NCBI GenBank assembly: GCA_021399405.1
Contig: JAAFKL010000320.1
Span: 1-30,240 of the forward strand
Reading direction: 5' to 3'
Length of the DNA: 30,240 bases
From: Candidatus Heimdallarchaeota archaeon
GTDB lineage: Archaea; Asgardarchaeota; Heimdallarchaeia; Heimdallarchaeales; Kariarchaeaceae
The notes beneath the pieces were generated by a model, which had not been told where the DNA came from, made no database searches, and worked only from the letters and a program-made list of their open reading frames with translations. Shown piece by piece: positions 1 through 8,928 of this stretch; within the stretch, counting starts at the first letter, position 1; each line of letters begins with the position of its first letter. The position numbers and the translations under genes were made by a program.

Positions 1-312
1 TCTCAAAATGCCTTACTTGATCTTGTATTGATTCATTCAACGATGTTATCCATTTTCTTTTGGACAATGCATTATCAATATATCCTATGGCTGTATCCCT
101 GGGCGATATTTAATTCCATCGACAAAGGAAAGAAGGAATTATCCATCCCTATACTACTTACAATAGCATTTCCTTTCAGATATCGTGAATATAATTTACC
201 TAATACATCAATACCATTTGTTCCAGGTAATATCATTCTTTTCATAACAGGTGCCTTAATATTGTATTGGACTTTAACTCAGTGGAAATCTCGATCTATT
301 AATGACAGATAA
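1..312 (+). CDS. GT-C-like membrane glycosyltransferase, C-terminal fragment (cut by window edge)
   Basis: The reading frame is open from the first base, so only the last ~103 residues of a longer protein are present. It holds two hydrophobic segments and the motif HYQYILWLYPW (around bases 70-102), which matches HTKYILWLLPF near the end of the next gene. In both proteins this motif follows a hydrophobic helix and precedes a final membrane segment, so the two look like tandem paralogues. Proteins with this H-x-x-Y-I-L-W-L signature near the C-terminus are typically polytopic GT-C-fold sugar transferases that use a lipid-linked sugar donor on the outer face of the membrane. A start at TTG 28 is possible in principle, but it would leave out an open upstream frame and the usual active-site half, so I treat this as a 5'-truncated gene. 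Sugar and acceptor are unknown. Confidence 0.6.
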   Translation, partial: SQNALLDLVLIHSTMLSIFFWTMHYQYILWLYPWAIFNSIDKGKKELSIPILLTIAFPFRYREYNLPNTSIPFVPGNIILFITGALILYWTLTQWKSRSINDR

Positions 313-361
313 ATTTAATTCTTAACTAACTAAGTGTTAAATCAATGATTTGTATAAAATA

Positions 362-1633
362 ATGATAATAAAGGACGATATTATTGACCCTAATATGGAG
401 CATGTTACAGATCATCTTGATAATAATAATGCTTCAGGTTTCAAGAAATTTACTTCAATCGAATATCTACTCAAAAATAAAGAGCGAGTTTGGTTGTTGG
501 GCTTTATCATTCGTTTAATGATCGCTCCATGGTTAACGACAACGTACGATTATACTGAATTTAGAATTCCTATCGCTCAAGGATTGTACAATGGTGGTGC
601 ACTATATAATGATGTCAATTATAACCATATGCCAATTTATCCATATCTCACATGGCTAATGGTTTCACTTGTTGGTTTTGAAAATGAATTTCTGACTTCT
701 TTAGCAATCAAATTACCTCAAATCGTAGCGGATTCACTAATCCCATTAGTAATTTACAGAATTGGAGTAAAATTAGATAAAGAAAATATCGGCCTTAAAG
801 CCTCGGCAATTTATGCTTTGCATCCTATTCCTATGTATGAAATTCTATGGGCTACGTTTCACTCAATAGCATCGTTATTCTTACTATTGGCTTTTTATTT
901 TATGTTGGATGATAAGCCCTCCATCACTGGTATATTCCTATCATTAGGGTTTCTAACTTCTCAATACCCATTATTCTTTTTCATTATTGTTGGTGGGTAT
1001 TGGCTTCATCACAAAAAGAAAATCATTTTATCATTTCTATCATTCACTTTGTCAACAGCAATCATTGTTGCTCTTGTCCTTGTTCCTAATGGTACGTCCC
1101 TAGATCAAATGCTAACTGACCTTCGAGCTCATCCTTCATATCAAGCGATTGGTCAACAATGTCCAAGACCAATTTTAATTCTGATAAATGAGATATCTGG
1201 GATATCATTGGATGTACTCAATATTATTGCAATTACTCTTTTCTTAATATTCGTTCTAATTCCAATTTATCCTATGATAAACAAAAATTACGAAGTCTCA
1301 ATAATTGATTTCATCGTATATGAAATGATATTGCTAACAATATTTTTCTATTGTATTCACACGAAATATATTCTCTGGCTGTTACCATTTATCATCTTAT
1401 GGAGTGTGGATCGAAATGATCGATTTTCAAATAGCACAAACATTATTTTGGTTGGATATATATTTAGAAGATTGTTTTTCTATATTCCAAGGGATTTCTG
1501 GCCAAATGATATAATATTTGGATTCATAGGATTTATCTTTGCTGAATTAATTATAGGTATTATAGGATTTAACATATGTAAACAAATTCTTACTCAAACT
1601 GTGTTTCCGTTCAATGATTTACATAAAACCTAA
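362..1633 (+). CDS. Polytopic GT-C-superfamily glycosyltransferase (mannosyltransferase-like)
   Basis: This ~423-residue protein has about ten predicted membrane helices. After the first helix (about residues 42-58) comes a loop with Asp63 in YDYTEF and the segment GLYNGGALYND, then HMPIYPY at 89-95. An acidic residue in the first extracellular loop plus a G-x-x-Y and P-x-Y-P pattern is typical of GT-C enzymes such as PIG-M-like and GT87 mannosyltransferases, which use polyprenyl-phosphate sugars. H333-TKYILWL near the C-terminus is shared with the truncated gene just upstream, 50 nt away, indicating a tandem duplication. I chose ATG 362; TTG 350 extends the same frame by four codons and ATG 395 would remove a hydrophilic stretch, so the start is uncertain, and no good ribosome site decides it. 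Likely role: adding sugar to a lipid or surface glycan. Specificity cannot be read from the sequence. Confidence 0.65.
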   Translation: MIIKDDIIDPNMEHVTDHLDNNNASGFKKFTSIEYLLKNKERVWLLGFIIRLMIAPWLTTTYDYTEFRIPIAQGLYNGGALYNDVNYNHMPIYPYLTWLMVSLVGFENEFLTSLAIKLPQIVADSLIPLVIYRIGVKLDKENIGLKASAIYALHPIPMYEILWATFHSIASLFLLLAFYFMLDDKPSITGIFLSLGFLTSQYPLFFFIIVGGYWLHHKKKIILSFLSFTLSTAIIVALVLVPNGTSLDQMLTDLRAHPSYQAIGQQCPRPILILINEISGISLDVLNIIAITLFLIFVLIPIYPMINKNYEVSIIDFIVYEMILLTIFFYCIHTKYILWLLPFIILWSVDRNDRFSNSTNIILVGYIFRRLFFYIPRDFWPNDIIFGFIGFIFAELIIGIIGFNICKQILTQTVFPFNDLHKT

Positions 1634-1745
1634 TTCTAAATCTAGGATTTTCAGAATATTAACAACATTCTCATCTCCGAAATACAGTTTATCCCTATCT
1701 TAACAATGAATTTATAACTAATTATCTAATATAGGTTCTATATCC

Positions 1746-2636
1746 ATGAATAGAGTAATCTCTAGGAAAATTGGTATTTGGAGTGGCTTGAGTTATATCA
1801 TGTTACTTTTCATTTCAATCCCATTGCTAATTATATTGGATCCTGACTTCTCAAAATCATTGAATAGCTTTGATCCGTTAAGTCAATTAGGCTCAACAGA
1901 ATTCTCTGAGGGCTATTATCGAACGTTGCATGTATTTGCAGGTATGTTGGCTTTATTGTATATTGAATTAGAATTTGTCCCAAACCGGCAAATCTATCGA
2001 AATCTTAAGAATTGGGATTGGGCATTGCGTTCACTTCGTATCGGTGCATTAGGAGAAATTGCAATGGGCATTTTTGACGAGTCATTTTTCCCTCATCACT
2101 TGTTTGCAACAATTGCTTTTGCAGTAGGTGGGGTTACTTTTCTTGCACTTGTTAGTTTCAATTTAGATAATCAATTACTTCAAAAAGATAATATTAAGAG
2201 ATTAATTAATTCAGGGTATATTATCTCAATTATTGCAATGATGAATGCATTATACTTTAGGTACTCGACAGTTAGAGGTATTTGGCAATTTTTGGTCTTG
2301 GCAACTGTGATTTTATGGTATGTTTTTGAATCACGTAATTTCAAAACTTTTAATTCTGAAATACTAATTGCTGAAGAAACTCCTTTGCTTAAAGTTAATA
2401 ATATATCGTACTTAATGTTTGCATTCGGTATTTACTTAATTATTTTTGGTATACTATTGTATGCTGTTCCCACAATGTGGCCTTGGTCTTGTGGTCCTAA
2501 TGACAAAAGATGTGACATATCAAATATTATTCCCCTTTTAATATCTGGTGCAATTTTGGTTTCATTTGTACTATTTCATCGATCACAAGTGAATCAAAAT
2601 GTGAAAGAATTCAACAAAGCCAATATAAATATTTGA
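1746..2636 (+). CDS. DUF998-like integral membrane protein
   Basis: A 296-residue protein with about seven to eight hydrophobic helices (roughly 12-32, 60-78, 96-112, 118-139, 152-171, 178-194, 219-244, 261-278). The first loop contains FDPLSQLGS (43-51), and a later loop reads IGALGEIAMGIFDESFFPHHLFA, with an acidic residue followed by HH before a helix. The pattern P-L-S-x-L-G after helix 1 plus a G-I-F-x-E...H loop is characteristic of the DUF998 family, whose function is not established. A TATA-like ATTTATAACT at 1708-1717 lies about 33 nt before the ATG. The gene ends 23 nt before the convergent ABC permease. The cysteines in CGPNDKRCD, an external-looking loop before the last helix, could form a disulfide (inference). 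Confidence 0.6.
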   Translation: MNRVISRKIGIWSGLSYIMLLFISIPLLIILDPDFSKSLNSFDPLSQLGSTEFSEGYYRTLHVFAGMLALLYIELEFVPNRQIYRNLKNWDWALRSLRIGALGEIAMGIFDESFFPHHLFATIAFAVGGVTFLALVSFNLDNQLLQKDNIKRLINSGYIISIIAMMNALYFRYSTVRGIWQFLVLATVILWYVFESRNFKTFNSEILIAEETPLLKVNNISYLMFAFGIYLIIFGILLYAVPTMWPWSCGPNDKRCDISNIIPLLISGAILVSFVLFHRSQVNQNVKEFNKANINI

Positions 2637-2659
2637 AAATATAACAATTTAACTATCCA

Positions 2660-5113
2660 TTATTCTTCATGAATAATTTCTGCTAATTTCCGCTGAGTAA
2701 CAAAAATGAAACTTACAATAATTGAAATAACAATTGATATCAATGTAAACATAGCAAGTTTAAGGCTAATTTCAAAAGCAAAATGAGGAGTAATTTCAAA
2801 TAGAGATGATGATATCAGAACAATCCAAATATTCTTAGCGGCGAATTGAGCCAATATAATCCCTGGTAGGAATGCAATAACACCCAGCATTAAACCTTCT
2901 ACCAGTATTTGCAGGAATATTTCGTAATTATAATTGCCATATACATGTAATAATCCTATCTCTCTCTCCCTCTCTACAATTGAAATTAAAAGCGTAGTGA
3001 AAATCGATATAAAACCGACAATCAGTCCTAAAACTGTGAGCAAGTTGATAATAATGGTCTGGCTGTCAGATAAAGACTTGAACCGTTTTGCATAGAATCC
3101 TCTAGATAAAGTGAGATCGACAGAAGTAAATTGCTCATTCAAAATATTTTGAAATACCTCTACATCTACATCTTCTCTTAATTTAACGAGTAACTTGTTT
3201 GCGACGGTCTTGAATCCAAAAGAAGAATATTGAGCAGTTAAATATCTGATATCCATAAATACTGAAGCGCTAACCATTAATTCATTTGTAATTCCAACAA
3301 CCTTCATGGGCAGTGGTTGTCCAAGGAAACTCAATGAATAATTTCTGCCAACTTTCAAACCCAGAGTTCCTGCCACATATCTAGAAATCACAACTTCACT
3401 AGAATTTTCTCTAAACCATCGACCCTCAGATAGTGTCTCATCACTAAAATCAAACATTACTGTTTCCCGTCTCAAAGATACTAATACAGTCAGTTTTTCA
3501 GGTGTAGCTGTTAAAGGAGCAAATGCAATAACCACGGGTTCAACATTTAATATATCTGGACGATTATCATTATTTGTATCTAAGTTAGATATTTCCTCTA
3601 ATATAGTTGTGTCATTGAAAATTGAAGAACCAAGATTAACTTCTAAGTCATAGTTTAGTCGATTTTGAAAATAATCATCAATAGTGAGTCCAACAGAATC
3701 ATGAGTGTACATCAATGAGCCTGAAAAAGTTAAAGATAGTGAGAAAGCAATGACGGTTAGAATAGTTCTTGTTCTATTCCTCGTCAGATTTTTTGCAGCT
3801 CCTCGCATAAATCTGTACGGAAATAAATTTGCCAAGGTGAAAAATAAGCCAGCACTTTTGAGTTCACTTGATTTACCCCGCATAGCCTCATATGGAGTTA
3901 GTTTGATTAAATTCCAAAGAGCGAGATATGTAAATCCATAGGAAATTATTGCTGAACTCAATAATGAAAATATTATTGATCCACTTGAGATATGCGTTTC
4001 ATTGGAAATTAATCCCCATTTCTCTCCTAGGCTGCTAACTAAGAAATCTAAAAATAACTTACCTACTATTAAACCTATAATCGTGCTAATGATACTTAAA
4101 ATGAATATCCTGAAAAAAAATGATAAGACTATCTCTTTTTTCCTCACCCCAAATGCATACATAGATCCTATTGTCTGTTTTTGCTCATTGACATATCTAT
4201 TCATTGTAACAAATATTATTACCCCTGCGACAGTGAAAATGAAAATAGAGGCTAATCCCAAATACTGTGATGTTAATTCCAAGGCATCCTGCATACTTTT
4301 ACGATAAGACATTTCTCTCGTAAACCACGCAAAAACCATATATTCCTCGAGTTCCCCATTTTCATAATCAAGATCAAAATTCAGCTTAAGATATTCATAC
4401 AAAGATCTCAAGTCTTCAATTTCTATATCAAAATTAAAATTTAGTAGATATGAATTATAATAAGAGCCATTTATAGATCTTCCTTGATATCGAGATATTC
4501 CCTCTAGATTCATATACATTGCTCCTACTCGACTTAAATCATAAGAACTGTATTCTATTGATTGTATAAATCCAGTTATCGTATATGTTAGAGGACCTTC
4601 TCTTCCAAACAGTCTGACAGAATCATTAAGCTCAATTCCGTCAGATTTTGCCAATGATGAAAGGATTACCGTTTCTTGATCTGTTTTAGGATATCTTCCC
4701 TGATCAAGTAAAATCTTATTGATTTTCATAGGATTGTCTTCTTCGTAACTGAGAATGTCTAGATCAATCCATTCGTCTTTCTCCAGACGATTATTCCCCG
4801 TAGCTCGCATTTTGGAGCTATCATGAATTCTCCCTTCGACTATTATATCATCTTTATCCTTTTGAAGATAATCCGCAGTCAAATCATGAATTTTCTCACC
4901 GATTTTTTCATCGACAATATCAACAAAAAAGAACGTAAGATGTGCAAGATTGTATTCTTCTCTTTCATCAGTTATAATTTGATTTAGATTATCAGGAACA
5001 TTGGTTAATGCAAGAGGAAAAGCAATTACCATTACAAGTGATAATACTACTACAGTTGATCTTGTTTTGTTAAAATAAACGTCCCTAAATGCGGATACGT
5101 AAATTTTTTTCAT
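2660..5113 (-). CDS. FtsX/MacB-type ABC transporter permease (double module)
   Basis: An 817-residue permease built as two tandem FtsX/MacB modules. Each has one leading helix (about residues 14-38 and 448-470), a long extracytoplasmic domain resembling MacB_PCD, and three closing helices (about 284-405 and 690-815), so about eight helices in all. This is the architecture of archaeal and Gram-positive permeases that pair with LolD/MacB ATPases. Such systems act by mechanotransmission, moving or extracting lipids, lipoproteins or peptides, rather than as channel-like pumps. The start ATG overlaps the stop of the upstream ATPase gene by 4 nt (ATGA), so translation is probably coupled. The first residues MKKIYVSAFRDVYFNKTRST form the usual cytoplasmic N-terminal segment. 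Substrate unknown. It is convergent with the DUF998-like gene. Confidence 0.88.
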   Translation of the reverse strand: MKKIYVSAFRDVYFNKTRSTVVVLSLVMVIAFPLALTNVPDNLNQIITDEREEYNLAHLTFFFVDIVDEKIGEKIHDLTADYLQKDKDDIIVEGRIHDSSKMRATGNNRLEKDEWIDLDILSYEEDNPMKINKILLDQGRYPKTDQETVILSSLAKSDGIELNDSVRLFGREGPLTYTITGFIQSIEYSSYDLSRVGAMYMNLEGISRYQGRSINGSYYNSYLLNFNFDIEIEDLRSLYEYLKLNFDLDYENGELEEYMVFAWFTREMSYRKSMQDALELTSQYLGLASIFIFTVAGVIIFVTMNRYVNEQKQTIGSMYAFGVRKKEIVLSFFFRIFILSIISTIIGLIVGKLFLDFLVSSLGEKWGLISNETHISSGSIIFSLLSSAIISYGFTYLALWNLIKLTPYEAMRGKSSELKSAGLFFTLANLFPYRFMRGAAKNLTRNRTRTILTVIAFSLSLTFSGSLMYTHDSVGLTIDDYFQNRLNYDLEVNLGSSIFNDTTILEEISNLDTNNDNRPDILNVEPVVIAFAPLTATPEKLTVLVSLRRETVMFDFSDETLSEGRWFRENSSEVVISRYVAGTLGLKVGRNYSLSFLGQPLPMKVVGITNELMVSASVFMDIRYLTAQYSSFGFKTVANKLLVKLREDVDVEVFQNILNEQFTSVDLTLSRGFYAKRFKSLSDSQTIIINLLTVLGLIVGFISIFTTLLISIVEREREIGLLHVYGNYNYEIFLQILVEGLMLGVIAFLPGIILAQFAAKNIWIVLISSSLFEITPHFAFEISLKLAMFTLISIVISIIVSFIFVTQRKLAEIIHEE

Positions 5114-5823
5114 AGATTATCACTCACTATTATACCAGAATCCATTTTTATGACTTTATCTGCGAATTCAATTAGACTAATGTCATGGGTCACCATCACC
5201 ACAGTTGAGTTACTTTTCTTACTAGTATCTCGAATCAATTGAATCATTTCTTTACCTGTCTTTTGATCCAATTGCCCAGTAGGTTCATCGACGATCACCA
5301 ACTCAGGTCGTTTAGCTAAAGCTCTCCCCAAAGCAATACGTTGACGCTCACCCCCAGATAAATGTGAAGGATATGATCTCTCTCGTCCTTTTAATCCTAC
5401 TTCTTCCATAACTGCTTTTGCTCTTTTATCTAGTTCCTTTCCTTTAATATTTACTAACTCAGCTGCAATCTCAATGTTTTCTTGTGCTGTTAAAGTAGGA
5501 ACCAGACTATAGAATTGAAAAACAAATCCTACATATTTTCTTCTGAAGGTCGTTAACTCATGATCATTTAATTCATTAAGTGAAAATCCATTTACAAAGA
5601 TCTCACCCTTATCGGGTTTATCTACTCCGCCAAGCATATTGAGTAGGGTACTTTTACCAGAACCTGATGGACCAACAATGATGACCATCTCGCCTCTTTT
5701 GATATCAAGATCTACACCATCTAGTGCTTTTACTATTGTTTCTCCTAATTGATAATGCTTGACTAATCCTCTAGCTCTAATATGTAATTCATTAGAAGCT
5801 TGAGAATCTGATGAACCAGTCAC
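5110..5823 (-). CDS. LolD/MacB-type ABC transporter ATP-binding protein
   Basis: A 237-residue nucleotide-binding subunit with all expected motifs: Walker A GPSGSGKST (51-59), Q-loop FVFQFYSLVPTL (about 100-111), signature LSGGERQR (155-162), Walker B LVIVDEP with Asp179 and catalytic Glu180, and H-loop His213 in VTHD. The FYSLVPTLTAQENIE stretch is typical of the MacB/LolD subfamily, which energises FtsX-type permeases. After Walker B the D-loop reads TGQLD where most relatives have TGDLD, a mild deviation. It starts at GTG 5823; no in-frame ATG lies before the ATPase core, and an AT-rich ATTTTTAATA about 32 nt upstream may be the TATA element. It overlaps the permease gene by 4 nt and forms a two-gene operon with it. 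Confidence 0.93.
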   Translation of the reverse strand: MTGSSDSQASNELHIRARGLVKHYQLGETIVKALDGVDLDIKRGEMVIIVGPSGSGKSTLLNMLGGVDKPDKGEIFVNGFSLNELNDHELTTFRRKYVGFVFQFYSLVPTLTAQENIEIAAELVNIKGKELDKRAKAVMEEVGLKGRERSYPSHLSGGERQRIALGRALAKRPELVIVDEPTGQLDQKTGKEMIQLIRDTSKKSNSTVVMVTHDISLIEFADKVIKMDSGIIVSDNL

Positions 5824-5920
5824 TTTGATATCTTAGTATTCATTATTCATTATTAAAAATGAATAGATTAGAAATTATTGATTCAAAACTTCTAGATCCT
5901 TGATTTGTCAAATATCTATA

Positions 5921-6451
5921 CTACTGTTCATTTTTTTCTTTGAAATACCAATAAGCTAATGCCTGCTGGGCACTCATTTTGAACACTTGTGATCTTGTCA
6001 ATGTCATATCTGTAATTAGGCCAATAGCACCCTCTTGTTTTTTTACATCCTTTCTGTTAGTTAACTGATCAATGACTGTTCCTAATTCAATTTCTCCATC
6101 AATTAGTCCATCAACCATAATCTCCGGAAGACGAATCTGCAATTCACCACCCCATGAGGAATTAACACCATCCGATACAAAGGTTGTACCAAATAAATAC
6201 CAATTTCCATCAATAAAGGCTGCGCCACCTTCATTGCCTACCGCTAGCCAACAATCAAAATTGTTTCTCACGTATTTAGCACGTGATTTAGCTCCAAAGC
6301 GAATTTCATTTTTTGACATTGGCATTTTTGATACTCTTGATGGGGCTGCTTCTCCGATAATGTCAATATCCGGCCAATAGGCATATGCCGCTTCCTTTAC
6401 TCCTCCAACTTTTGCTGGATTTGTTGAACCAATAATTATTTTCTTACTCAT
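5921..6451 (-). CDS. Inosine/xanthosine triphosphatase (DUF84/YjjX family)
   Basis: A 176-residue soluble protein of the DUF84 family, which hydrolyses ITP and XTP (deaminated purine nucleotides) to monophosphates and so keeps them out of DNA and RNA. The N-terminal IIIGSTNPAKVGGVKEA (5-21) is the nucleotide-binding loop of the ITPase fold. The central VGNEGGAA (about 72-79) corresponds to the usual VGIEGG motif carrying the metal-linked glutamate. The C-terminal part GAIGLITDMTLTRSQVF matches the conserved G-x-x-T-x-G-x-x-T-R region near the family end. Length fits the family (about 170-180 aa). It is on the same strand as the ABC pair, 97 nt before it, and may be transcribed separately. Gene symbol withheld because bacterial yjjX naming may not be appropriate here. 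Confidence 0.88.
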   Translation of the reverse strand: MSKKIIIGSTNPAKVGGVKEAAYAYWPDIDIIGEAAPSRVSKMPMSKNEIRFGAKSRAKYVRNNFDCWLAVGNEGGAAFIDGNWYLFGTTFVSDGVNSSWGGELQIRLPEIMVDGLIDGEIELGTVIDQLTNRKDVKKQEGAIGLITDMTLTRSQVFKMSAQQALAYWYFKEKNEQ

Positions 6452-6567
6452 ATATCTTTAATTAAATCTGGTTTTTCAAAGTACTCGGTGACAAAATGTA
6501 CAAATCAAAGATGATAAGATATTAAGAGTTTAAATAATATTTATTTAAAACGTGATCTAGCTTAATA

Positions 6568-7227
6568 ATGACAAATGCAGATGACAAAGAGTTAAGAGAT
6601 GAATCAAAAAAAAGGAATATTTTGAAAGATAAAGCTCAAAAATTGAAATCAACAAGCAAAGGAGCTGTTAAAGAGGGTCTTGAAAAAGGAAAAAAAATTA
6701 AGACAAAAATTGAAGATACAACATCAGAAGTGATATCTGAGATAGATTCCAAGGTTAAGCAAGTGAAAAATGATGTTCAACATGAAATTACCAAAGCCGC
6801 TGTCGGGGGAGTTCAAATGTCGAAATCTAGTAAATCTTCAGCACGGGGTTTTGGTAGTCAAATTGAAGGACAAATATTCTCTTGGTATGGTTATATGTGG
6901 TCAATAATTGCCTTTGCATTTGTTATTTTAATCAGCTTTGCAATTAGTTCCTCAGATGGTCGTTTTACTTTACTTCCAATTATCTTATTGATTGCATTTC
7001 CTTTCTACATTTTTTGGATTATTTACAACGCCATCCCCGAAATTAAAATTGGTAATAGAATCATATTTTCTCGTGATGACATTTCAATTAGAAAGCAATT
7101 AAGTTTTGGTAAGGCTATCGCACGAACATTTAGTCGAGAAATGATTAAAAATAGCCCAGAAGGTGCAATGATAATTGGATTGTTCCTGCTCTTGTTGCTA
7201 TATATTGTTTTATCCCCTATTTTATGA
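6568..7227 (+). CDS. Hypothetical membrane protein with charged coiled N-terminus
   Basis: I do not recognise this 219-residue protein. Residues 1-90 are hydrophilic, rich in Lys, Glu and Asp, with no aromatic residues and a heptad-like spacing that suggests an extended helix or coiled coil. Residues 109-127 and 133-154 form a hydrophobic hairpin, and 198-217 a C-terminal anchor; between them lies a basic segment with FGKAIARTFSREM that could be amphipathic. A tail-anchored topology with the charged arm in the cytoplasm is plausible. TTATTTAAAA at 6541-6550 is centred about 23 nt before the ATG, as expected for a leaderless archaeal mRNA. The sirtuin gene follows after 19 nt, so the two are probably co-transcribed. 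Confidence 0.7.
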   Translation: MTNADDKELRDESKKRNILKDKAQKLKSTSKGAVKEGLEKGKKIKTKIEDTTSEVISEIDSKVKQVKNDVQHEITKAAVGGVQMSKSSKSSARGFGSQIEGQIFSWYGYMWSIIAFAFVILISFAISSSDGRFTLLPIILLIAFPFYIFWIIYNAIPEIKIGNRIIFSRDDISIRKQLSFGKAIARTFSREMIKNSPEGAMIIGLFLLLLLYIVLSPIL

Positions 7228-7246
7228 AATGTTGGGCTGAGATATT

Positions 7247-8005
7247 ATGGCTAGGAATGAAATGGTTAATTTTTTAGATACACAAAAGATATCTTCTGCG
7301 ACCAAAATCGTTGCAATAGTGGGATCTGGTGCCTCAGTCGCTTCAGGTTTGAAGACATTCAGAGGCAAAGATGGATTGTATGAAGGCAAACGAGCTGAAG
7401 AATTGGCGTCACGTAGTGGATTCGCTAAAGATCCTACTCTAGTCTGGAGTTGGTACAAAGAACGAATGCTGAAGGTTTTAAGCGCCGACCCAAATCCTAT
7501 TCATCATGCATTAGTAAAATTAGAAAAAGAAACTCTCCTAACATCTGTAATTACACAAAATGTAGATGGTTTACATATGAGAGCAGGTCAAAAAAATATT
7601 ATTGAAATTCATGGTAATATTCTCAAGACCCATTGTTACAATAATTGTGGCCTAACATCTGTATTGAAAAATGCACCCGATAGTATTCCAGTAAATTGTG
7701 AATGTGGAAGTTATCAACGACCTAGTGTTGTGTGGTTTGGAGAATCTCTAGATGCAGAAAATCTAAAGAGGGTAGAAGAACATCTAATTGCATCAACAAT
7801 GGTTTTGATTATTGGAACATCTGGTTATGTTTATCCAGTGGCTCAATTTCCACACTTTGCAAAATACCAAGGTGGTGCAAGTTTGATAGAGTTTAATGTT
7901 AATGAGAATGCATTCTCAGACGTAAATGATCTGTTTGTAGATGGGCCTGCAGAAATCACGTTACCCACTTTTGTGGATCTCATTTTACAAGCAAAATCTG
8001 ATTGA
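7247..8005 (+). CDS. Sir2-family NAD-dependent protein deacylase, class III-like
   Basis: A 252-residue sirtuin. The Rossmann NAD loop is GSGASVASGLKTFRG (27-40 region; GSGAS replaces the common GAGIS). TQNVDGLH (103-110) carries the NAD-ribose binding Gln104, Asn105 and Asp107, and His122 in EIHGN is the general base. The zinc module has Cys130, Cys134, Cys151 and Cys153, in an unusual C-x3-C ... C-x-C spacing. GTS at 190-192 is the second NAD motif. Tyr70 and Arg73 (YKER) match the Tyr-x-x-Arg pair that binds succinyl or malonyl groups in SIRT5 and bacterial CobB, so desuccinylase/demalonylase activity is likely (inference from those two residues). It lies 19 nt after the coiled membrane protein and 69 nt before the phosphoesterase on the same strand. 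Confidence 0.9.
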   Translation: MARNEMVNFLDTQKISSATKIVAIVGSGASVASGLKTFRGKDGLYEGKRAEELASRSGFAKDPTLVWSWYKERMLKVLSADPNPIHHALVKLEKETLLTSVITQNVDGLHMRAGQKNIIEIHGNILKTHCYNNCGLTSVLKNAPDSIPVNCECGSYQRPSVVWFGESLDAENLKRVEEHLIASTMVLIIGTSGYVYPVAQFPHFAKYQGGASLIEFNVNENAFSDVNDLFVDGPAEITLPTFVDLILQAKSD

Positions 8006-8074
8006 TTTAGCTTATAGTATGCTGATTACTGATAACTAATTTAACTTCGCAAGAATTCTCAAAATTCGAGAATA

Positions 8075-8923
8075 TTGAAATTACTTGTTCTTGCAGATGC
8101 TCATGGTGGTAAGTGGCATGCAAAATCTTTGATCGATCTAGTTGAACCAGATTTAATTGTGATTCCCGGTGATCTTCCTGGATCAATAGATTTTCCAGTT
8201 TTGGTGTTATCATATATCAAAGGTCGAAGAAGGGAGTACGTAAAAAATTCCTATAATCGTTTCCAAGAGAGGTTAACCTTTCGCCAAATTCGAACTGCAA
8301 AAAGACTTCTTGACAATATTGTCGATTTCAATATCCCTATACTATTAATTCATGGTAATACAGAGACAAGAGAAACAAGAACATGGATGAAACTATATTG
8401 TGATCGTTATAGACATCTGCATTGGATCTCTGATAAGTCCATTATAATTGATGACCTACAATTTTTAGGTCACGGATGGGTTGGAGTCCCTGCTAATTAT
8501 CAAAGAATGAGAACACCAGGTGAAATCAATGAAAATGAATCAGAAAAGATTCTTAAAAATCAGATCAATAGGCTCAATTATGATGTTGATCAAACGGTAT
8601 TAATTAGCCATGCGCCACCCTACGGTACCTCACTAGATTATTTACCCCATAAGAAACTCCATGCAGGAAGTAAACCTATAAGGAAAGCAATGAATTCTAG
8701 AAAGATCAATGTCAATATATCCGGTCATTTGCATGAGGCTCAGGGATTATACCTCGCGAAAAATTGGTGGGGTATCAACGCAGGCGCTGTGATTGAGGAT
8801 ACTGCTTGTACTGTTGATCTGCGGACTAAAGAAGTATTTTGGTACAAAAATGTGGTTAATAAAATCGGCTTGTCACCTTTTATTTATTCAAGACGTATCA
8901 AGGTAAAATATGATAAAAATTAG
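8075..8923 (+). CDS. Calcineurin-like metallophosphoesterase
   Basis: A 282-residue soluble phosphoesterase. The di-metal centre ligands are all visible: D8-A-H10 in VLADAHGG, Asp33 in PGDLPG, Asn95 in HGNTE, His179 in ISHAPPYG, and His218 plus His220 in SGHLHEA. In the third motif GNTE replaces the usual GNHE, so the catalytic histidine that normally follows Asn is a threonine; this occurs in some archaeal members and may lower or change activity. A lysine/arginine-rich insert (about 50-78) sits between motifs II and III. I chose TTG 8075 because the family begins directly with M-K-(hydrophobic)4-D-x-H and no ATG fits. The substrate (phosphodiester, nucleotide or protein) cannot be deduced. 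It follows the sirtuin and is convergent with the PAP2 gene. Confidence 0.85.
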   Translation: MKLLVLADAHGGKWHAKSLIDLVEPDLIVIPGDLPGSIDFPVLVLSYIKGRRREYVKNSYNRFQERLTFRQIRTAKRLLDNIVDFNIPILLIHGNTETRETRTWMKLYCDRYRHLHWISDKSIIIDDLQFLGHGWVGVPANYQRMRTPGEINENESEKILKNQINRLNYDVDQTVLISHAPPYGTSLDYLPHKKLHAGSKPIRKAMNSRKINVNISGHLHEAQGLYLAKNWWGINAGAVIEDTACTVDLRTKEVFWYKNVVNKIGLSPFIYSRRIKVKYDKN

Positions 8924-8928
8924 CTCGG

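Noticed and set aside
2660..5823. A defence or toxin-export system built on the MacB-like pair
   Set aside because: No toxin, immunity or peptidase gene is adjacent; neighbours are a housekeeping NTPase and a DUF998 protein.
6568..8923. Sirtuin plus phosphoesterase plus membrane protein as an antiphage (Thoeris- or DSR-like) system
   Set aside because: The sirtuin is a compact deacylase with intact zinc site and class III residues, and there is no TIR, helicase or effector partner; tight operon spacing alone is not enough.
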